From: Pullibacteroides sp964436335
Lineage (GTDB): Bacteria; Bacteroidota; Bacteroidia; Bacteroidales; P3
Length of the DNA: 21,472 nt
Direction of reading: 5' to 3'
Assembly: GCA_964436335.1 (NCBI GenBank)
Contig: CAYTCD010000029.1
Location: forward strand, 1-21,472
The notes beneath the pieces are model-generated. The model made no database searches, was not told where the DNA came from, and saw only the letters and a list, made by a program, of their open reading frames with translations. Position 1 is the first letter of the stretch; the number at the start of each line of letters is the position of its first letter. The position numbers and the translations under genes were made by a program. Shown here in pieces: positions 7,766 through 16,897 of the stretch.

Positions 7766-9400
7766 ATGGCATTGGGTCTCAAACAAGGTCTTTCTCAAAA
7801 AATGATGCAGAAGCTGTCGCCTCAACAGGTGCAGCTGATGAAGCTCATGCAGGTTACCACCGTTGACCTTGAACAGCGCATAAAAGAAGAGTTGCAGGCC
7901 AATCCTGCGCTCGAAGAAGGCGAAGGAGACCGTTACAGTGATGAGATACCCATCAGCCGGCTCAAGGAAAATCAAGAGGATGGCCATTTTAACGATGATG
8001 ACAGTGCTTCGGATTCCCGCCTAGACAAAGACCACGCTGCCGAAGAAAATGCCGCCGGTCTCGATGCCGGCTTCGACAAACTGCCCGCACAGGAAGATTT
8101 CGATGTGCGCGATTATGTGAATCCGGACCGCGAGGATTACGCCTACAAACTCAAATCCGACAATTACCGGGATCCTGAAACCGAATACCACGCTCCTATC
8201 CGCTTCCGGCGCGGGTTACAGGAAAAACTTACCGAAGAACTGGGCATGCTCCCGCTCAACGAAAAGCAACGGAAGATAGGCGAAGTGATTATCGGGAACC
8301 TGGACAAAGACGGCTATCTGGAACGCTCCGTACAGGCTATGATGAACGATATGGCTTTTACGCTCAACCTCATCGCAACCGAAGCCGAAGTGGAAGAAGT
8401 GTTGCGGCAGATACAGCGTCTGGAACCTTCCGGCATAGGGGGCCGCGACCTGCGCGAATGTCTGCGCATCCAAATCCGCAACAAAAACGAAGAGGCTCTC
8501 AACCGGGGTGCCGGATTGGGAGAACGTTTTATTCTCCAGACCGCCGACCGTCTTCTGGATAAATGTTTCGATGCGTTTTCCAAAAAACAGTACACCCGTA
8601 TCGCCGAAAAACTCAAGGTGGAAGAAGAAGACCTTAAAGACGCCGTCGATTTGATAAAGACACTTGACCCAAAACCCGGACGGGGAGACGAGGAAACTTC
8701 GGACGAAGGCGCCGCGGCGGTGATTCCCGACTTTTATCTGATAAACGAAGAAGGCAAGTTGCTGTTGACCCTTAACGGCAAGAATGATCCCCGCCTGAGG
8801 GTAAATCCTTCTTATGAACAGATGTTGCTCGAATACGGGGCAAAGGACGTCTCGTCTTCTGCAAATGCAAGTAGAGCGGAAGAACTGCAGCGGCGACAAA
8901 CGCGGGAGGCCGCTTTTTTTGTAAAGCAGAAGATAGATTCGGCACGGTGGTTCATGGACATGATCCGCCAGCGGCGCGACACCATGCTCCGCACCATGCA
9001 GGCCATCGTGGATTTCCAGCATGATTATTTTCTGGAAGGCGACATCGCCCTGCTGCGCCCTATGAGGCTCAAAGACATCGCCGGCATTATCGGCATGGAT
9101 GTTTCCACCGTATCGAGAGTCATCAACAACAAATACATCCAGACGCATTTCGGAACGTTTCTGGTAAAGAGATTCTTTTCGCAATCCATCGAAAACGAAG
9201 AAGGCGAAGCGATTTCCACCACACAGATAAAGGAAACCTTGCGGGGGCTTATCGACCATGAAGACAAGACCGAACCGCTCACCGACGATGTTTTGACCGA
9301 ACGCCTCAAGACTTTGGGGTTCAATGTGGCCCGGCGCACCGTGGCCAAATATCGGGAAGGTCTCGGTTTTCCTGTGGCCAGACTCCGAAAACAGATATAA
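7766..9400 (+). CDS. rpoN: RNA polymerase sigma-54 factor
   Basis: A 544-residue sigma-54. Region I (about residues 1-48), a Gln- and Leu-rich activator-interacting segment with KLSPQQVQLMKLMQ and ELQANPALEE, is complete. An acidic, variable region II follows (about 50-140). The core-binding domain then has the LxxLxPxGIGxRDLxEC block (PSGIGGRDLREC near residue 225) and LDPKPGR. The C-terminal DNA-binding part carries the helix-turn-helix MRLKDIAGIIGMDVSTVSRV and the invariant RpoN box ARRTVAKYRE at 522-531. It directs core polymerase to -24/-12 promoters and needs an AAA+ activator, none of which is encoded in this window. Length and motifs are as expected for the family. It is 55 bases after the glycan cluster and 28 bases before the AsmA-like gene. 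Confidence 0.97.
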   Translation: MALGLKQGLSQKMMQKLSPQQVQLMKLMQVTTVDLEQRIKEELQANPALEEGEGDRYSDEIPISRLKENQEDGHFNDDDSASDSRLDKDHAAEENAAGLDAGFDKLPAQEDFDVRDYVNPDREDYAYKLKSDNYRDPETEYHAPIRFRRGLQEKLTEELGMLPLNEKQRKIGEVIIGNLDKDGYLERSVQAMMNDMAFTLNLIATEAEVEEVLRQIQRLEPSGIGGRDLRECLRIQIRNKNEEALNRGAGLGERFILQTADRLLDKCFDAFSKKQYTRIAEKLKVEEEDLKDAVDLIKTLDPKPGRGDEETSDEGAAAVIPDFYLINEEGKLLLTLNGKNDPRLRVNPSYEQMLLEYGAKDVSSSANASRAEELQRRQTREAAFFVKQKIDSARWFMDMIRQRRDTMLRTMQAIVDFQHDYFLEGDIALLRPMRLKDIAGIIGMDVSTVSRVINNKYIQTHFGTFLVKRFFSQSIENEEGEAISTTQIKETLRGLIDHEDKTEPLTDDVLTERLKTLGFNVARRTVAKYREGLGFPVARLRKQI

Positions 9401-9428
9401 AAACAACCTTCACAATAAGCAATTTGAC

Positions 9429-11756
9429 ATGGCGGAAACTACCGAAACTCCAACCTCCCGAAAAACCAGGCAAGGAAAATGCAGAAAAGCTGTAAAAATT
9501 ATCTTGATAAGCCTCTCATCCCTACTTGTTCTGTTTACTGTCTGCATGGCCATAGCAGTAAATTTCGTACTTACGCCGAGCCGCATCACCCCCATGGTGG
9601 AAAAAATAGCCAACGAACAGTTGAATGCCGCCGTACATATAGGCAAGGTGGAGCTCACTTTCTTTTCCACTTATCCCAGAGTGGAACTGGCGGTAGAAGA
9701 TGGTTTGATGGTATCCAGGGCCTTTAAGGACAGTTGTTTCGACAAAACCGACACTCTCTTGCGTTTTTCACGTTGCCGTGTTAACGTGAACTTAGGTGCC
9801 TATCTCAAGAAAAAACGGCTTGCCGTACGGGAATTGGTGCTTGACAGTGTGCATCTCTATGTTTTCCGTGCCGCCGACGGCCGGGCCAACTACGATCTTT
9901 TCGCTCTCTCTTCCGATACAGTCACGCAACAGGACACCGCCTCCGAACCTCTCTTCAACGGCATCGGTTGCCGTTCTCTACACCTCAACAACGCCTACCT
10001 GTATTTTGACGACCGCGCCAACCATGTATATACCCGCGTTGAAAACGCCAACTTAAAAGCCAAAGTCCGGCTTTCCAAGGTAAAATCGAAGGTGAAACTG
10101 GAATTTTCGAACGACAACCTTCTTTTTTGGCAAAACAACCAACTGTTGGTAAACAAGGTGGCCTTGAACATCAAGACCGGTATCGAACACAACGCCGACT
10201 CCTGCGTCTATCATCTGCGCGGAACTAAAATAAAACTCAATGACATAGGTTTCGGCGCCAAAGGTGACTTTTTTTACGATACCCTGACCCGCGATATCTC
10301 GATGGATGTGGGTTTCGGTCTCCGTACACCCTCCCTCAAAGATATACTTGAACTGGTTCCCGAAAGCGTTTTCAAGAAAACCGGTATCGATGCCGAAGGG
10401 CAGGTGGATTTCGGTTGCCGGATCACCGGCGTTTACGGACAGGGAAAAATGCCTGAAGCTTCTCTCAAAATCAAGATCAAGAACGGATCGGCGCATTATG
10501 CGGGAATGCCCTACGGGATAGATACCATCACAGCCGATTTTGACGCCTTTGTGGATATGAATCGGCAAAAGAACTCCTACGCCGATTTAAAAATATTCAG
10601 GCTCAAGGCTATGGATGTGGATATTTTGGCCAGTTGCCGCGTGGACAGCCTGCTTACCGACCCCGTGGCCGACTTCACGACCACATCTCAGCTCGATATG
10701 TGTGTGCTCAAGAAGATTTTTCCCTTCCAGCCGGGCATAGATATGGCCGGCAAGATGGACGCCGATATAAAAGGCAAGGTGCGCCTTTCGGATATCCGGC
10801 AGAAAAACTACGGCAAAATAGTCGCCAACGGGCATATCGATATGAAGGATGTGTTCTATAACGATACGAATCACGACTTTTATTCTCAAACCGATGCCGC
10901 TTTCCGTTTCAAGGGAAAACACTTTTTAGGCGCCGAATTCACCGTGAACCGCCTGCATTGGAAAAGCGCCAATATCAAAGCTTATGTAGACACCCTGCGC
11001 CTGCGGGCCTACACCGTTCCACCCAAAGACACCAACACCACGCATATCATCCGTTTGGGTGCAAGCCTGCGGATGTCGAAGGCCTACGCCCGTCTGTTTG
11101 ATACCATCCGTTTCTACAATACACGCACCTTCGCCAAGATTTCGGCCAAACCCTTGCCCGAAAATCCCCGCAAACCTTTGGTGGAGTTTGATTTTGAAAC
11201 CGATACCGTATATGCCCGCTCCGGGGCGGCGGAAGCCAAACTGCGCCGGGCTGAAGTGCATCTGGAACTGACCCGTTTCCAAGATACCCTTTGGTGGCCA
11301 AAAGCCAACGTGAATATGCGGAAAGCTGTTTTCGTGGTACCTGAATTCGCCCTTCCCTTGCGGTTCAACCGCCTCAAAGCCTCTATAGACGGCGGCAACG
11401 TGGAGGTTCAACGGGCTTCCTTGCGGATGGGGAACTCTCATGTGTCCGTAAAAGGCAAACTCTACAAACTCTGGCGCGTATATAAAGGAAAGGAATTACT
11501 ACGGGGAGAAATCGCCGTAAAATCGAAAATGCTTGACTGCAACCAGCTTATCAACGCTTTGGCCAGTCCCATAGATAGTTCCATGCAGAATCTGGACCAG
11601 ATTCCGGAAGAAGCCGAAGCCTTGCAGGATCAAATGGACGAAACGGAGAACACCGATACATACGACACCCTGCAGCAAGCTGTCAAACTATTTTTGGTTC
11701 CCAGAAATATGGATGTGAAACTAAGTCTGGATGCCAAAAAAGTGCTATATGACTAA
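9429..11756 (+). CDS. AsmA-like membrane-anchored protein, N-terminal part ending at a premature stop
   Basis: A 775-residue product up to the TAA at 11754-11756. A polar basic N-terminus is followed by one transmembrane helix (about residues 22-48) and then TPSRITPMVEKIANEQLNA and the VELTFFSTYPRVELAVEDG block. These are characteristic of AsmA/TamB-related proteins of Bacteroidota, which are anchored in the inner membrane and project beta-rich repeats into the periplasm. Family members are linked to lipid transport and outer-membrane homeostasis; the exact role here is unknown. The frame is open upstream to 9324, inside rpoN, but the ATG at 9429 gives the natural N-terminus. Codons continue without shift past the stop and encode the rest of the protein to 12596, so the family-length protein would be about 1055 codons. 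The truncated product lacks the conserved C-terminal AsmA region. Confidence 0.78.
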   Translation: MAETTETPTSRKTRQGKCRKAVKIILISLSSLLVLFTVCMAIAVNFVLTPSRITPMVEKIANEQLNAAVHIGKVELTFFSTYPRVELAVEDGLMVSRAFKDSCFDKTDTLLRFSRCRVNVNLGAYLKKKRLAVRELVLDSVHLYVFRAADGRANYDLFALSSDTVTQQDTASEPLFNGIGCRSLHLNNAYLYFDDRANHVYTRVENANLKAKVRLSKVKSKVKLEFSNDNLLFWQNNQLLVNKVALNIKTGIEHNADSCVYHLRGTKIKLNDIGFGAKGDFFYDTLTRDISMDVGFGLRTPSLKDILELVPESVFKKTGIDAEGQVDFGCRITGVYGQGKMPEASLKIKIKNGSAHYAGMPYGIDTITADFDAFVDMNRQKNSYADLKIFRLKAMDVDILASCRVDSLLTDPVADFTTTSQLDMCVLKKIFPFQPGIDMAGKMDADIKGKVRLSDIRQKNYGKIVANGHIDMKDVFYNDTNHDFYSQTDAAFRFKGKHFLGAEFTVNRLHWKSANIKAYVDTLRLRAYTVPPKDTNTTHIIRLGASLRMSKAYARLFDTIRFYNTRTFAKISAKPLPENPRKPLVEFDFETDTVYARSGAAEAKLRRAEVHLELTRFQDTLWWPKANVNMRKAVFVVPEFALPLRFNRLKASIDGGNVEVQRASLRMGNSHVSVKGKLYKLWRVYKGKELLRGEIAVKSKMLDCNQLINALASPIDSSMQNLDQIPEEAEALQDQMDETENTDTYDTLQQAVKLFLVPRNMDVKLSLDAKKVLYD

Positions 11757-12596
11757 CTGATTATCGAAAACATCAAGGGCGACATAGAAATCCGCAACCG
11801 CGCCATCAACCTGAAAAGTTTGGATTTGCAGGCTTTGGACGCCGACATGCATCTTTCTCTGGTGTATGCCACCCCGACCCGACATACCGGAGACGCCGGC
11901 TTTGACCTGAACATACAGGGCATCCGGATAGACCGTCTTATAGAAGCCGTTCCGTCTTTGGATTCCACATTGCCCATGCTCCGCTCTTTTGAAGGTACGG
12001 TGGATTTGCACACCGTAGCCTCCACCGAACTGGATTCAAACATGAACATCCTTCTACCCTCCCTTACAGCCGCTTTGCGCCTGCATGGCGAAAACCTGGT
12101 GCTGATGGATGGCGAAACTTTTGCCGAAATATCCAAGATGCTGATGTTTAAAAACAAAGAACGCAATCTCATCGACAGTGTCTCGGCCGTCATCACTATT
12201 CAAGACGGACAGATCACCGTATTTCCTTTCGAAATCGAAATAGACCGCTATCGGGTGGGAGTAGGCGGACATCAGGATATGGACATGAATTTCAATTACC
12301 ATATCTCGGTGCTCAAATCGCCCGTACCGTTCAAACTCGGCATCAACGTAAGGGGTAATCTTGACAAACTCAAGTTCGGCGTGGGCAAAGCGCTGTATAA
12401 AAATTCGTTCACACCCGCCGAAATCCGCAAAGTGGACAGTGCCCGTCTGGACCTTGGCCGACAGATCGTAGCGCAGTTTGAAGGATGGATGAACCGTGAA
12501 AGAAGGGTAATCCGCAAAGTGGAATTCCCCACGGTACCCGTACCCGATGAAGCCGATACAATAAGCGTGCAAGACACTGCCACCCGCCACCCGTAA
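11757..12596 (+). pseudogene. C-terminal remainder of the AsmA-like gene after an in-frame stop
   Basis: The reading frame of the preceding gene resumes immediately after the TAA, starting LIIENIKGDIEIRNRAINLK, which reads smoothly from the KKVLYD just before the stop. The last 279 codons match the usual C-terminus of AsmA-like proteins, with repeated short amphipathic beta strands, LKIxFxxGxxxxMDMNFNYHISVLKSPVPFKLGINVRG-type content, and a polar tail. Internal starts (TTG at 11820, ATG at 11847) could give a 250-258 residue protein. That protein would lack the membrane anchor and a signal peptide, so it is unlikely to work alone. Other genes here end in TAA normally, so stop-codon reassignment is not supported. 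Assembly error, strain-specific nonsense mutation and readthrough remain possible. Confidence 0.72.
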
Positions 12597-12618
12597 AAGC
12601 CATGCGTGGAAAAAGGGG

Positions 12619-12651
12619 TTTTGCAAATTCGGTGGGATTGTCGTACTTTTG
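12619..12651 (+). promoter_or_regulatory. Promoter of tRNA-His, Bacteroidota type
   Basis: TTTTG at 12619-12623, a 20-base spacer, and TACTTTTG at 12644-12651 match the TTTG-N19-20-TAnnTTTG promoter of Bacteroidota. The tRNA begins 54 bases downstream, leaving a short 5' leader for processing. This is one of the two best promoter matches in the window. Confidence 0.75.
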
Positions 12652-12705
12652 CCGCTGGATTTCGTTTCATGTTTAGTGGGCGTTTTCCACCCAAAACCTT
12701 AGATG

Positions 12706-12779
12706 GTGCATGTAGCTCAGTTGGTTAGAGCATCGGATTGTGGTTCCGAGGGTCGTGGGTTCGAGCCCCATCTTGCACC
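12706..12779 (+). tRNA. tRNA-His (anticodon GTG)
   Basis: The cloverleaf can be folded by hand. The acceptor stem is 12706-12712 with 12772-12778, one T-T mismatch at the sixth pair. The D-stem is GCTC/GAGC. The anticodon stem TCGGA/TCCGA encloses the loop TTGTGGT with anticodon GTG. The T-arm at 12755-12771 has loop TTCGAGC. A G at 12705 can act as the encoded G-1 that pairs with the discriminator C at 12779, the identity mark of histidine tRNA. The 3' CCA is not encoded, so it must be added by nucleotidyltransferase. Confidence 0.97.
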
Positions 12780-12791
12780 CTTCCATCTTCT

Positions 12792-12822
12792 GCCCGGCGA
12801 AGATACGCCGGGCTTTTTTTTT
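12792..12822 (+). terminator. Intrinsic terminator after tRNA-His
   Basis: A perfect 8-base-pair GC-rich stem, GCCCGGCG with CGCCGGGC, encloses a six-base loop AAGATA. It is followed at once by nine T. It ends the tRNA transcript 13 bases after the mature tRNA. Confidence 0.93.
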
Positions 12823-12833
12823 GCGGCTTCCAT

Positions 12834-12864
12834 TTGCGGCATTACGGCCCTTCCCTTAAATTTG
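12834..12864 (+). promoter_or_regulatory. Promoter of the ClC gene, Bacteroidota type
   Basis: TTTG at 12834-12837, a 19-base spacer, and TAAATTTG at 12857-12864 form a consensus match. The ATG of the ClC gene is 30 bases downstream. It lies just after the tRNA terminator, so the ClC gene starts its own transcription unit. Confidence 0.75.
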
Positions 12865-12893
12865 CATGTTTTATACTCCTTAGAAAGGGCAAC

Positions 12894-14696
12894 ATGCAAA
12901 CCTTATACGGAAAAAGGATTCACTACTACCGACTGTATCGGACCAAATTCGATACATGGAGAGGAAAGCACCTTTCCGACCGTAACCTGATGATAGGCCT
13001 GAGCATCGTGGTGGGCCTGCTCAGCGGTTTGGCAGCCGTGTTGCTCAAAAACATGATTTTTTATTTCGGCGAGTTCATCATCAATCTCCTCTCTGCCGAA
13101 AAAGAAAACTACCTGTTCCTTTTCCTGCCTTTGGCAGGGGTAACCCTTTCGTACCTGTATGTGCGTTACATCGTAAAAGACGACATCAGCCACGGCGTTA
13201 CGCGGGTCTTGCACTCTTTCAGCCGTGCCCGGGGGCGTATCCGGCGCAGCAAGATGTATTCGTCGCTGGTGGCCTGTACCGTCACCATCGGATTTGGCGG
13301 TTCGGTGGGACCCGAAGCCCCGGTAGTGCTTACCGGAGCGGCGATAGGTTCCAACGTGGGGCGTTTCTTCAACATGGGGTTCCGCAATCTAGTGTTGCTC
13401 ATCGCCTGCGGTTCGGCGGGCGCGATAGCCGGTATCTTCGGCGCGCCGCTGGCGGGTCTGGTGTTCACCTTAGAAGTGCTCATGATAGACCTTACCATGG
13501 AATCGCTCATTCCAATCCTGATCGCTTCCACCACCGGCGCGGTTACTTCGGTGTTTTTTCTGGGTCGTGCGGCCACCTTCCACTTTGACGTAACCGCCGA
13601 TTTCATGTTGCAGCACCTTCCCTTCTTCTTGATTCTGGGCATTGCCGGAGGATTTGTTTCCTGCTATTTCCTATTCATCACCGACCGCATGGGAAAATGG
13701 TTCGGGCGTATCGAAAAACCTCTTTGGCGCATCCTTATCGGCGGAATCTCGCTCAGTCTGCTCATTTTCCTTTTTCCGCCTTTCTACGGCGAAGGTTTTA
13801 CGTTTATTTCCGATGTCTTTAACGGCGACACTACCCGTATCTTCAACAACACGTTTTTCTACAACTGGCAAGACAGCCATATTGTCTTTTTCAGTTTCCT
13901 GATACTGCTTATCCTGCTCAAGGTGGTGGCCACCTGTCTTACCAACGGAGCCGGCGGCGTAGGCGGCGTGTTCGCTCCCTCCATGTTCGTGGGCGTTTTT
14001 CTGGGGCTTTTGGTGGCCGAAGCCTTCAACGTGCTGTTCGGTATGGAACTGCCGCTGGCCAATTTCGCCATGGCGGGCATGGCCGCGCTGATGGCAGGGG
14101 TCATGCATGCCCCGCTTACCGCCATTTTTCTGGTAACCGAAGTAACGGGCGGCTACAATTTCTTTATTCCGCTCATGTTGGTCAGTGCCGCTTCCTATTT
14201 GGTGAGCCGCCATTTCAACCCCCATTCCATCTACACCAAATCGCTCGCGATAAAAGGCGAACTGCTCACCCACAACAAAGATTCCATCGTGCTTTCGCTT
14301 ATGAGTGTGGAAAGGCTTATCGAACGTAATTTCATTACGATTTCGCCCGATGACTCCTTGGGAACGCTGGTGCAGAACATAAGCCGTTCCTCCCGCAATA
14401 TATTTCCGGTTACCGATTCCGACGGCGAATTTCTGGGCATCGTTTTCTTAGACGATATAAAAACACTTATCTTCAAACCCGAACTTTACGGGCAGATTAC
14501 GGTCAAGGAACTGATGTACAAGCCGCAGACCATCATCCACCGTCAGGAAAACATGGCACAGGTGGCGCGCAAGTTCCACAGCTGCCCCGATTACAATATT
14601 CCGGTTCTGGATGGAAAAACGTATGTGGGATTCGTGTCCCGCGCCAACGTTTTCTCCCACTACCGGAACAAAGTAAAAGAATTTTCAAACGATTAA
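12894..14696 (+). CDS. ClC family chloride channel/transporter with C-terminal CBS pair
   Basis: A 600-residue membrane protein. The ClC pore domain (about residues 30-450) carries GGSVGPEAPVVLTG (135-148), GIFGAPLAGLVFTLEV (180-195) and NGAGGVGGVFAPSMFVG, the three anion-selectivity segments. Two CBS domains follow (about 470-525 and 540-595), which in relatives bind adenine nucleotides and regulate gating. The external gating Glu (E148 in E. coli ClcA) aligns with Val138, and the inner proton Glu (E203) with Val195, so proton-coupled exchange is doubtful and a channel-like mode is possible. The frame is open upstream through the tRNA, but the ATG at 12894 follows a consensus promoter and an AAAGG stretch, and gives a normal N-terminus. 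The S9 peptidase gene follows after 11 bases. Confidence 0.92.
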   Translation: MQTLYGKRIHYYRLYRTKFDTWRGKHLSDRNLMIGLSIVVGLLSGLAAVLLKNMIFYFGEFIINLLSAEKENYLFLFLPLAGVTLSYLYVRYIVKDDISHGVTRVLHSFSRARGRIRRSKMYSSLVACTVTIGFGGSVGPEAPVVLTGAAIGSNVGRFFNMGFRNLVLLIACGSAGAIAGIFGAPLAGLVFTLEVLMIDLTMESLIPILIASTTGAVTSVFFLGRAATFHFDVTADFMLQHLPFFLILGIAGGFVSCYFLFITDRMGKWFGRIEKPLWRILIGGISLSLLIFLFPPFYGEGFTFISDVFNGDTTRIFNNTFFYNWQDSHIVFFSFLILLILLKVVATCLTNGAGGVGGVFAPSMFVGVFLGLLVAEAFNVLFGMELPLANFAMAGMAALMAGVMHAPLTAIFLVTEVTGGYNFFIPLMLVSAASYLVSRHFNPHSIYTKSLAIKGELLTHNKDSIVLSLMSVERLIERNFITISPDDSLGTLVQNISRSSRNIFPVTDSDGEFLGIVFLDDIKTLIFKPELYGQITVKELMYKPQTIIHRQENMAQVARKFHSCPDYNIPVLDGKTYVGFVSRANVFSHYRNKVKEFSND

Positions 14697-14707
14697 AATA
14701 TAGGAAC

Positions 14708-16897
14708 ATGAAAACGTTCAAAGGATTGTTTTTTTCAGCATTCCTCTTGCTTGGCGGAAGCCTCTTGGCACAGCAGGCGCGTTTGGTCGCCACCCAAGAA
14801 GCGGTTACAGAAGGAGAACGCTTGCAGATAGGCCATCTGATGAGCACCCCGCAGTATGCCCGCTCCGTTTCGCAATTGCAATGGAATGCCCTGCCGGACG
14901 AACCGATTTGCTTTTACGTGGAAGGCGACACGCTCAAGGGATTCATGCCGGTTTCGGGAAATATCGAGACCATGCTTACCTTAGAAACATTGAACAACGA
15001 ACTGGCTGCGCTCAAATACAAGCAAATGGAACATTTTCCGCCCGTCCTGAAGATAGGCAACGGGAGCATGTTCCTCAAATGCCAAGACAACAGCATGATT
15101 TTTGATTATCCTATCAAAGCCTTGGAGTTTGAAGCCTCGCAGAGTTCCGACGCCGTCAATTTCGATGTGCAGCCCGAAACCCATCAGATTGCCTATACGC
15201 GCAACAACAATCTTTACGTTACCCACCACAGTATCCGTTTTTCCGTTACACACAACGAAAATCCGGGTATCGTGAACGGGCAGGTGGTTCACCGCAATGA
15301 GTTCGGCATCACCAAAGGTACATTCTGGTCCAACGCGGGCAACAAGTTGGCGTATTACGTGATGGACGAAACGATGGTTTCCCAGTATCCCCTGACCGTT
15401 TACGGCCAAGACTCCACCTACATCGACCATACCCGCTATCCCGAGGCGGGCAACCTCATGCATCAGGTGCAGATAAAGATTTTCGATGCCGAGGCGCACT
15501 CCAGCGTGACCCTTGAACCCTATGCCGACCCGGGCGACAATTATCTTACAAGCGTAACCTGGAGCCCCGACGACAAGGAGATTTATGTGGGGATGCTCAA
15601 CCGCAACCAAAAAGACTTTACGCTGCTTTGCTACGATGTGGCCACAGGCAAGGTAAAACGGGTGGTGTTCAAAGAAAACCACGATGTGTATGTGGAACCC
15701 GAAGCCGGTATCTTTTTCCGCCCCAAGAATCCCGACCAGTTCGTTTGGCTGAGCGAGCGCAAAGGCTACAACCATATCTATCTCTACAATACCAAAGGCA
15801 AATGCCTCAAGGCGGTTACACCCGAAAACGAGGCGTGGATGGTTACCTCTTTCGTAGGCTTCTCGCCCGACGGTAAGCTGGCGTATTTTATGGGCACCAA
15901 AGACAGCCCCCTGCAGGAAAACCTCTATAGCGTGGATATCCAGTCGGGCAAGATAACGCGCATTACCCAAGAAGAGGGCGTGCACCAGGTAAAGATGCAC
16001 GTTTCGGCGCGCTATTTCATCGATACCTGGACCAGCCCCACCAAGGGACATTGCACGCAGATTATCGATGCCAAAGGCAAGGTGGTAAAGGTAATGCAAC
16101 AGACCAAAGACCCCCTGGCCGGCTATGTTTCCCCCCAGTTCCGCATCTACAGCCTCAAGGCCGCCGATGGCGTTACCGACCTGTACGGCCGCATGATTCT
16201 GCCGCCCGATTTCAATCCCGAAAAGAAATCTCCGGGCAGCGTTTATGTATATGGCGGCCCGCACGTGCAGCTCATTACGCAGAGCTACAACTACGGCTGC
16301 GGCACGTTCCTGCGCTTTTTGGCCCAGCAGGGCTATATTGTCTGGACGGTTGACAGCCGGGGTTCTTCCAACCGAGGCTTTGCCTTTGAAAGCGCTATCC
16401 ACCGCCATGTGGGGGATGCCGAAAGCGCCGACCAGATGCGGGGCATCGAGTTTCTCAAGACCTTGCCCTATGTGGATGCCGACCGTATCGGCGTGGATGG
16501 CTGGAGTTACGGCGGTTTCATGACCCTCACGCTCAAGACCCGCTACCCGGACGTGTTCAAGGTGGCCACCGCCGGCGGCCCGGTCATCAACTGGGCATGG
16601 TACGAAGTGATGTACGGGGAACGCTATATGGGCACGCCCCAAGACAATCCCGAGGGCTACCGAACCGCCAACCTGCTCAACCGCGTGGATTCCATCCGTG
16701 GCAAGGTAATGATCATGCAGGGCGGCGTGGATCCCGTGGTTCTGCCCAAAAACGCCGTGAATTTTGTGCAGAAGTGCATCCAAAAGAAGATTCCGGTGGA
16801 TTTCTTCCTCTATCCCGAACACGAACACAACGTGCGCGGCAGGGAACGCGACCACCTTTTCGAAAAGATTTACGACTACTATCAGCAAAACCTTTAA
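14708..16897 (+). CDS. Exported S9B peptidase (DPP IV or prolyl tripeptidyl peptidase-like)
   Basis: A 729-residue serine peptidase with an N-terminal signal peptide (about residues 1-21, cut after LLAQ). The DPP IV-type beta-propeller domain (about 90-450) includes HRNEFGITKGTFW, the segment that holds the substrate amino terminus in this group. The alpha/beta-hydrolase domain holds the nucleophile Ser600 in GWSYGGF, Asp675 in GGVDPVV, and a His in EHEHNVRG (His707 most likely, His705 possible). The enzyme would remove di- or tripeptides ending in proline from the N-terminus of peptides in the periplasm or at the cell surface, supporting amino acid uptake. DPP IV and prolyl tripeptidyl peptidase of the same family cannot be told apart here. 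TAGGA before the ATG is a usable ribosome site. Its stop overlaps the queA start (TAATG). Confidence 0.93.
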   Translation: MKTFKGLFFSAFLLLGGSLLAQQARLVATQEAVTEGERLQIGHLMSTPQYARSVSQLQWNALPDEPICFYVEGDTLKGFMPVSGNIETMLTLETLNNELAALKYKQMEHFPPVLKIGNGSMFLKCQDNSMIFDYPIKALEFEASQSSDAVNFDVQPETHQIAYTRNNNLYVTHHSIRFSVTHNENPGIVNGQVVHRNEFGITKGTFWSNAGNKLAYYVMDETMVSQYPLTVYGQDSTYIDHTRYPEAGNLMHQVQIKIFDAEAHSSVTLEPYADPGDNYLTSVTWSPDDKEIYVGMLNRNQKDFTLLCYDVATGKVKRVVFKENHDVYVEPEAGIFFRPKNPDQFVWLSERKGYNHIYLYNTKGKCLKAVTPENEAWMVTSFVGFSPDGKLAYFMGTKDSPLQENLYSVDIQSGKITRITQEEGVHQVKMHVSARYFIDTWTSPTKGHCTQIIDAKGKVVKVMQQTKDPLAGYVSPQFRIYSLKAADGVTDLYGRMILPPDFNPEKKSPGSVYVYGGPHVQLITQSYNYGCGTFLRFLAQQGYIVWTVDSRGSSNRGFAFESAIHRHVGDAESADQMRGIEFLKTLPYVDADRIGVDGWSYGGFMTLTLKTRYPDVFKVATAGGPVINWAWYEVMYGERYMGTPQDNPEGYRTANLLNRVDSIRGKVMIMQGGVDPVVLPKNAVNFVQKCIQKKIPVDFFLYPEHEHNVRGRERDHLFEKIYDYYQQNL

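Noticed and set aside
8216..9406. A 396-codon minus-strand frame opposite rpoN
   Set aside because: It overlaps a complete sigma-54 with intact RpoN box; the antisense translation has no family features.
11754..11756. TAA as a reassigned sense codon
   Set aside because: TAA ends many clearly complete genes here (rpoN, queA, rpmA, S9 peptidase), so the code is standard.
12738..12893. Upstream extension of the ClC frame into the tRNA
   Set aside because: It would place the start within tRNA-His and its terminator. A consensus promoter lies at 12834-12864 and the ATG at 12894 suits the family.
12703..12990. A small plus-strand frame starting in tRNA-His, with the HVAQLVRASDCGSEGRGFEP-like text
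   Set aside because: This is the known artefact of translating a tRNA gene; it crosses the tRNA and the terminator.
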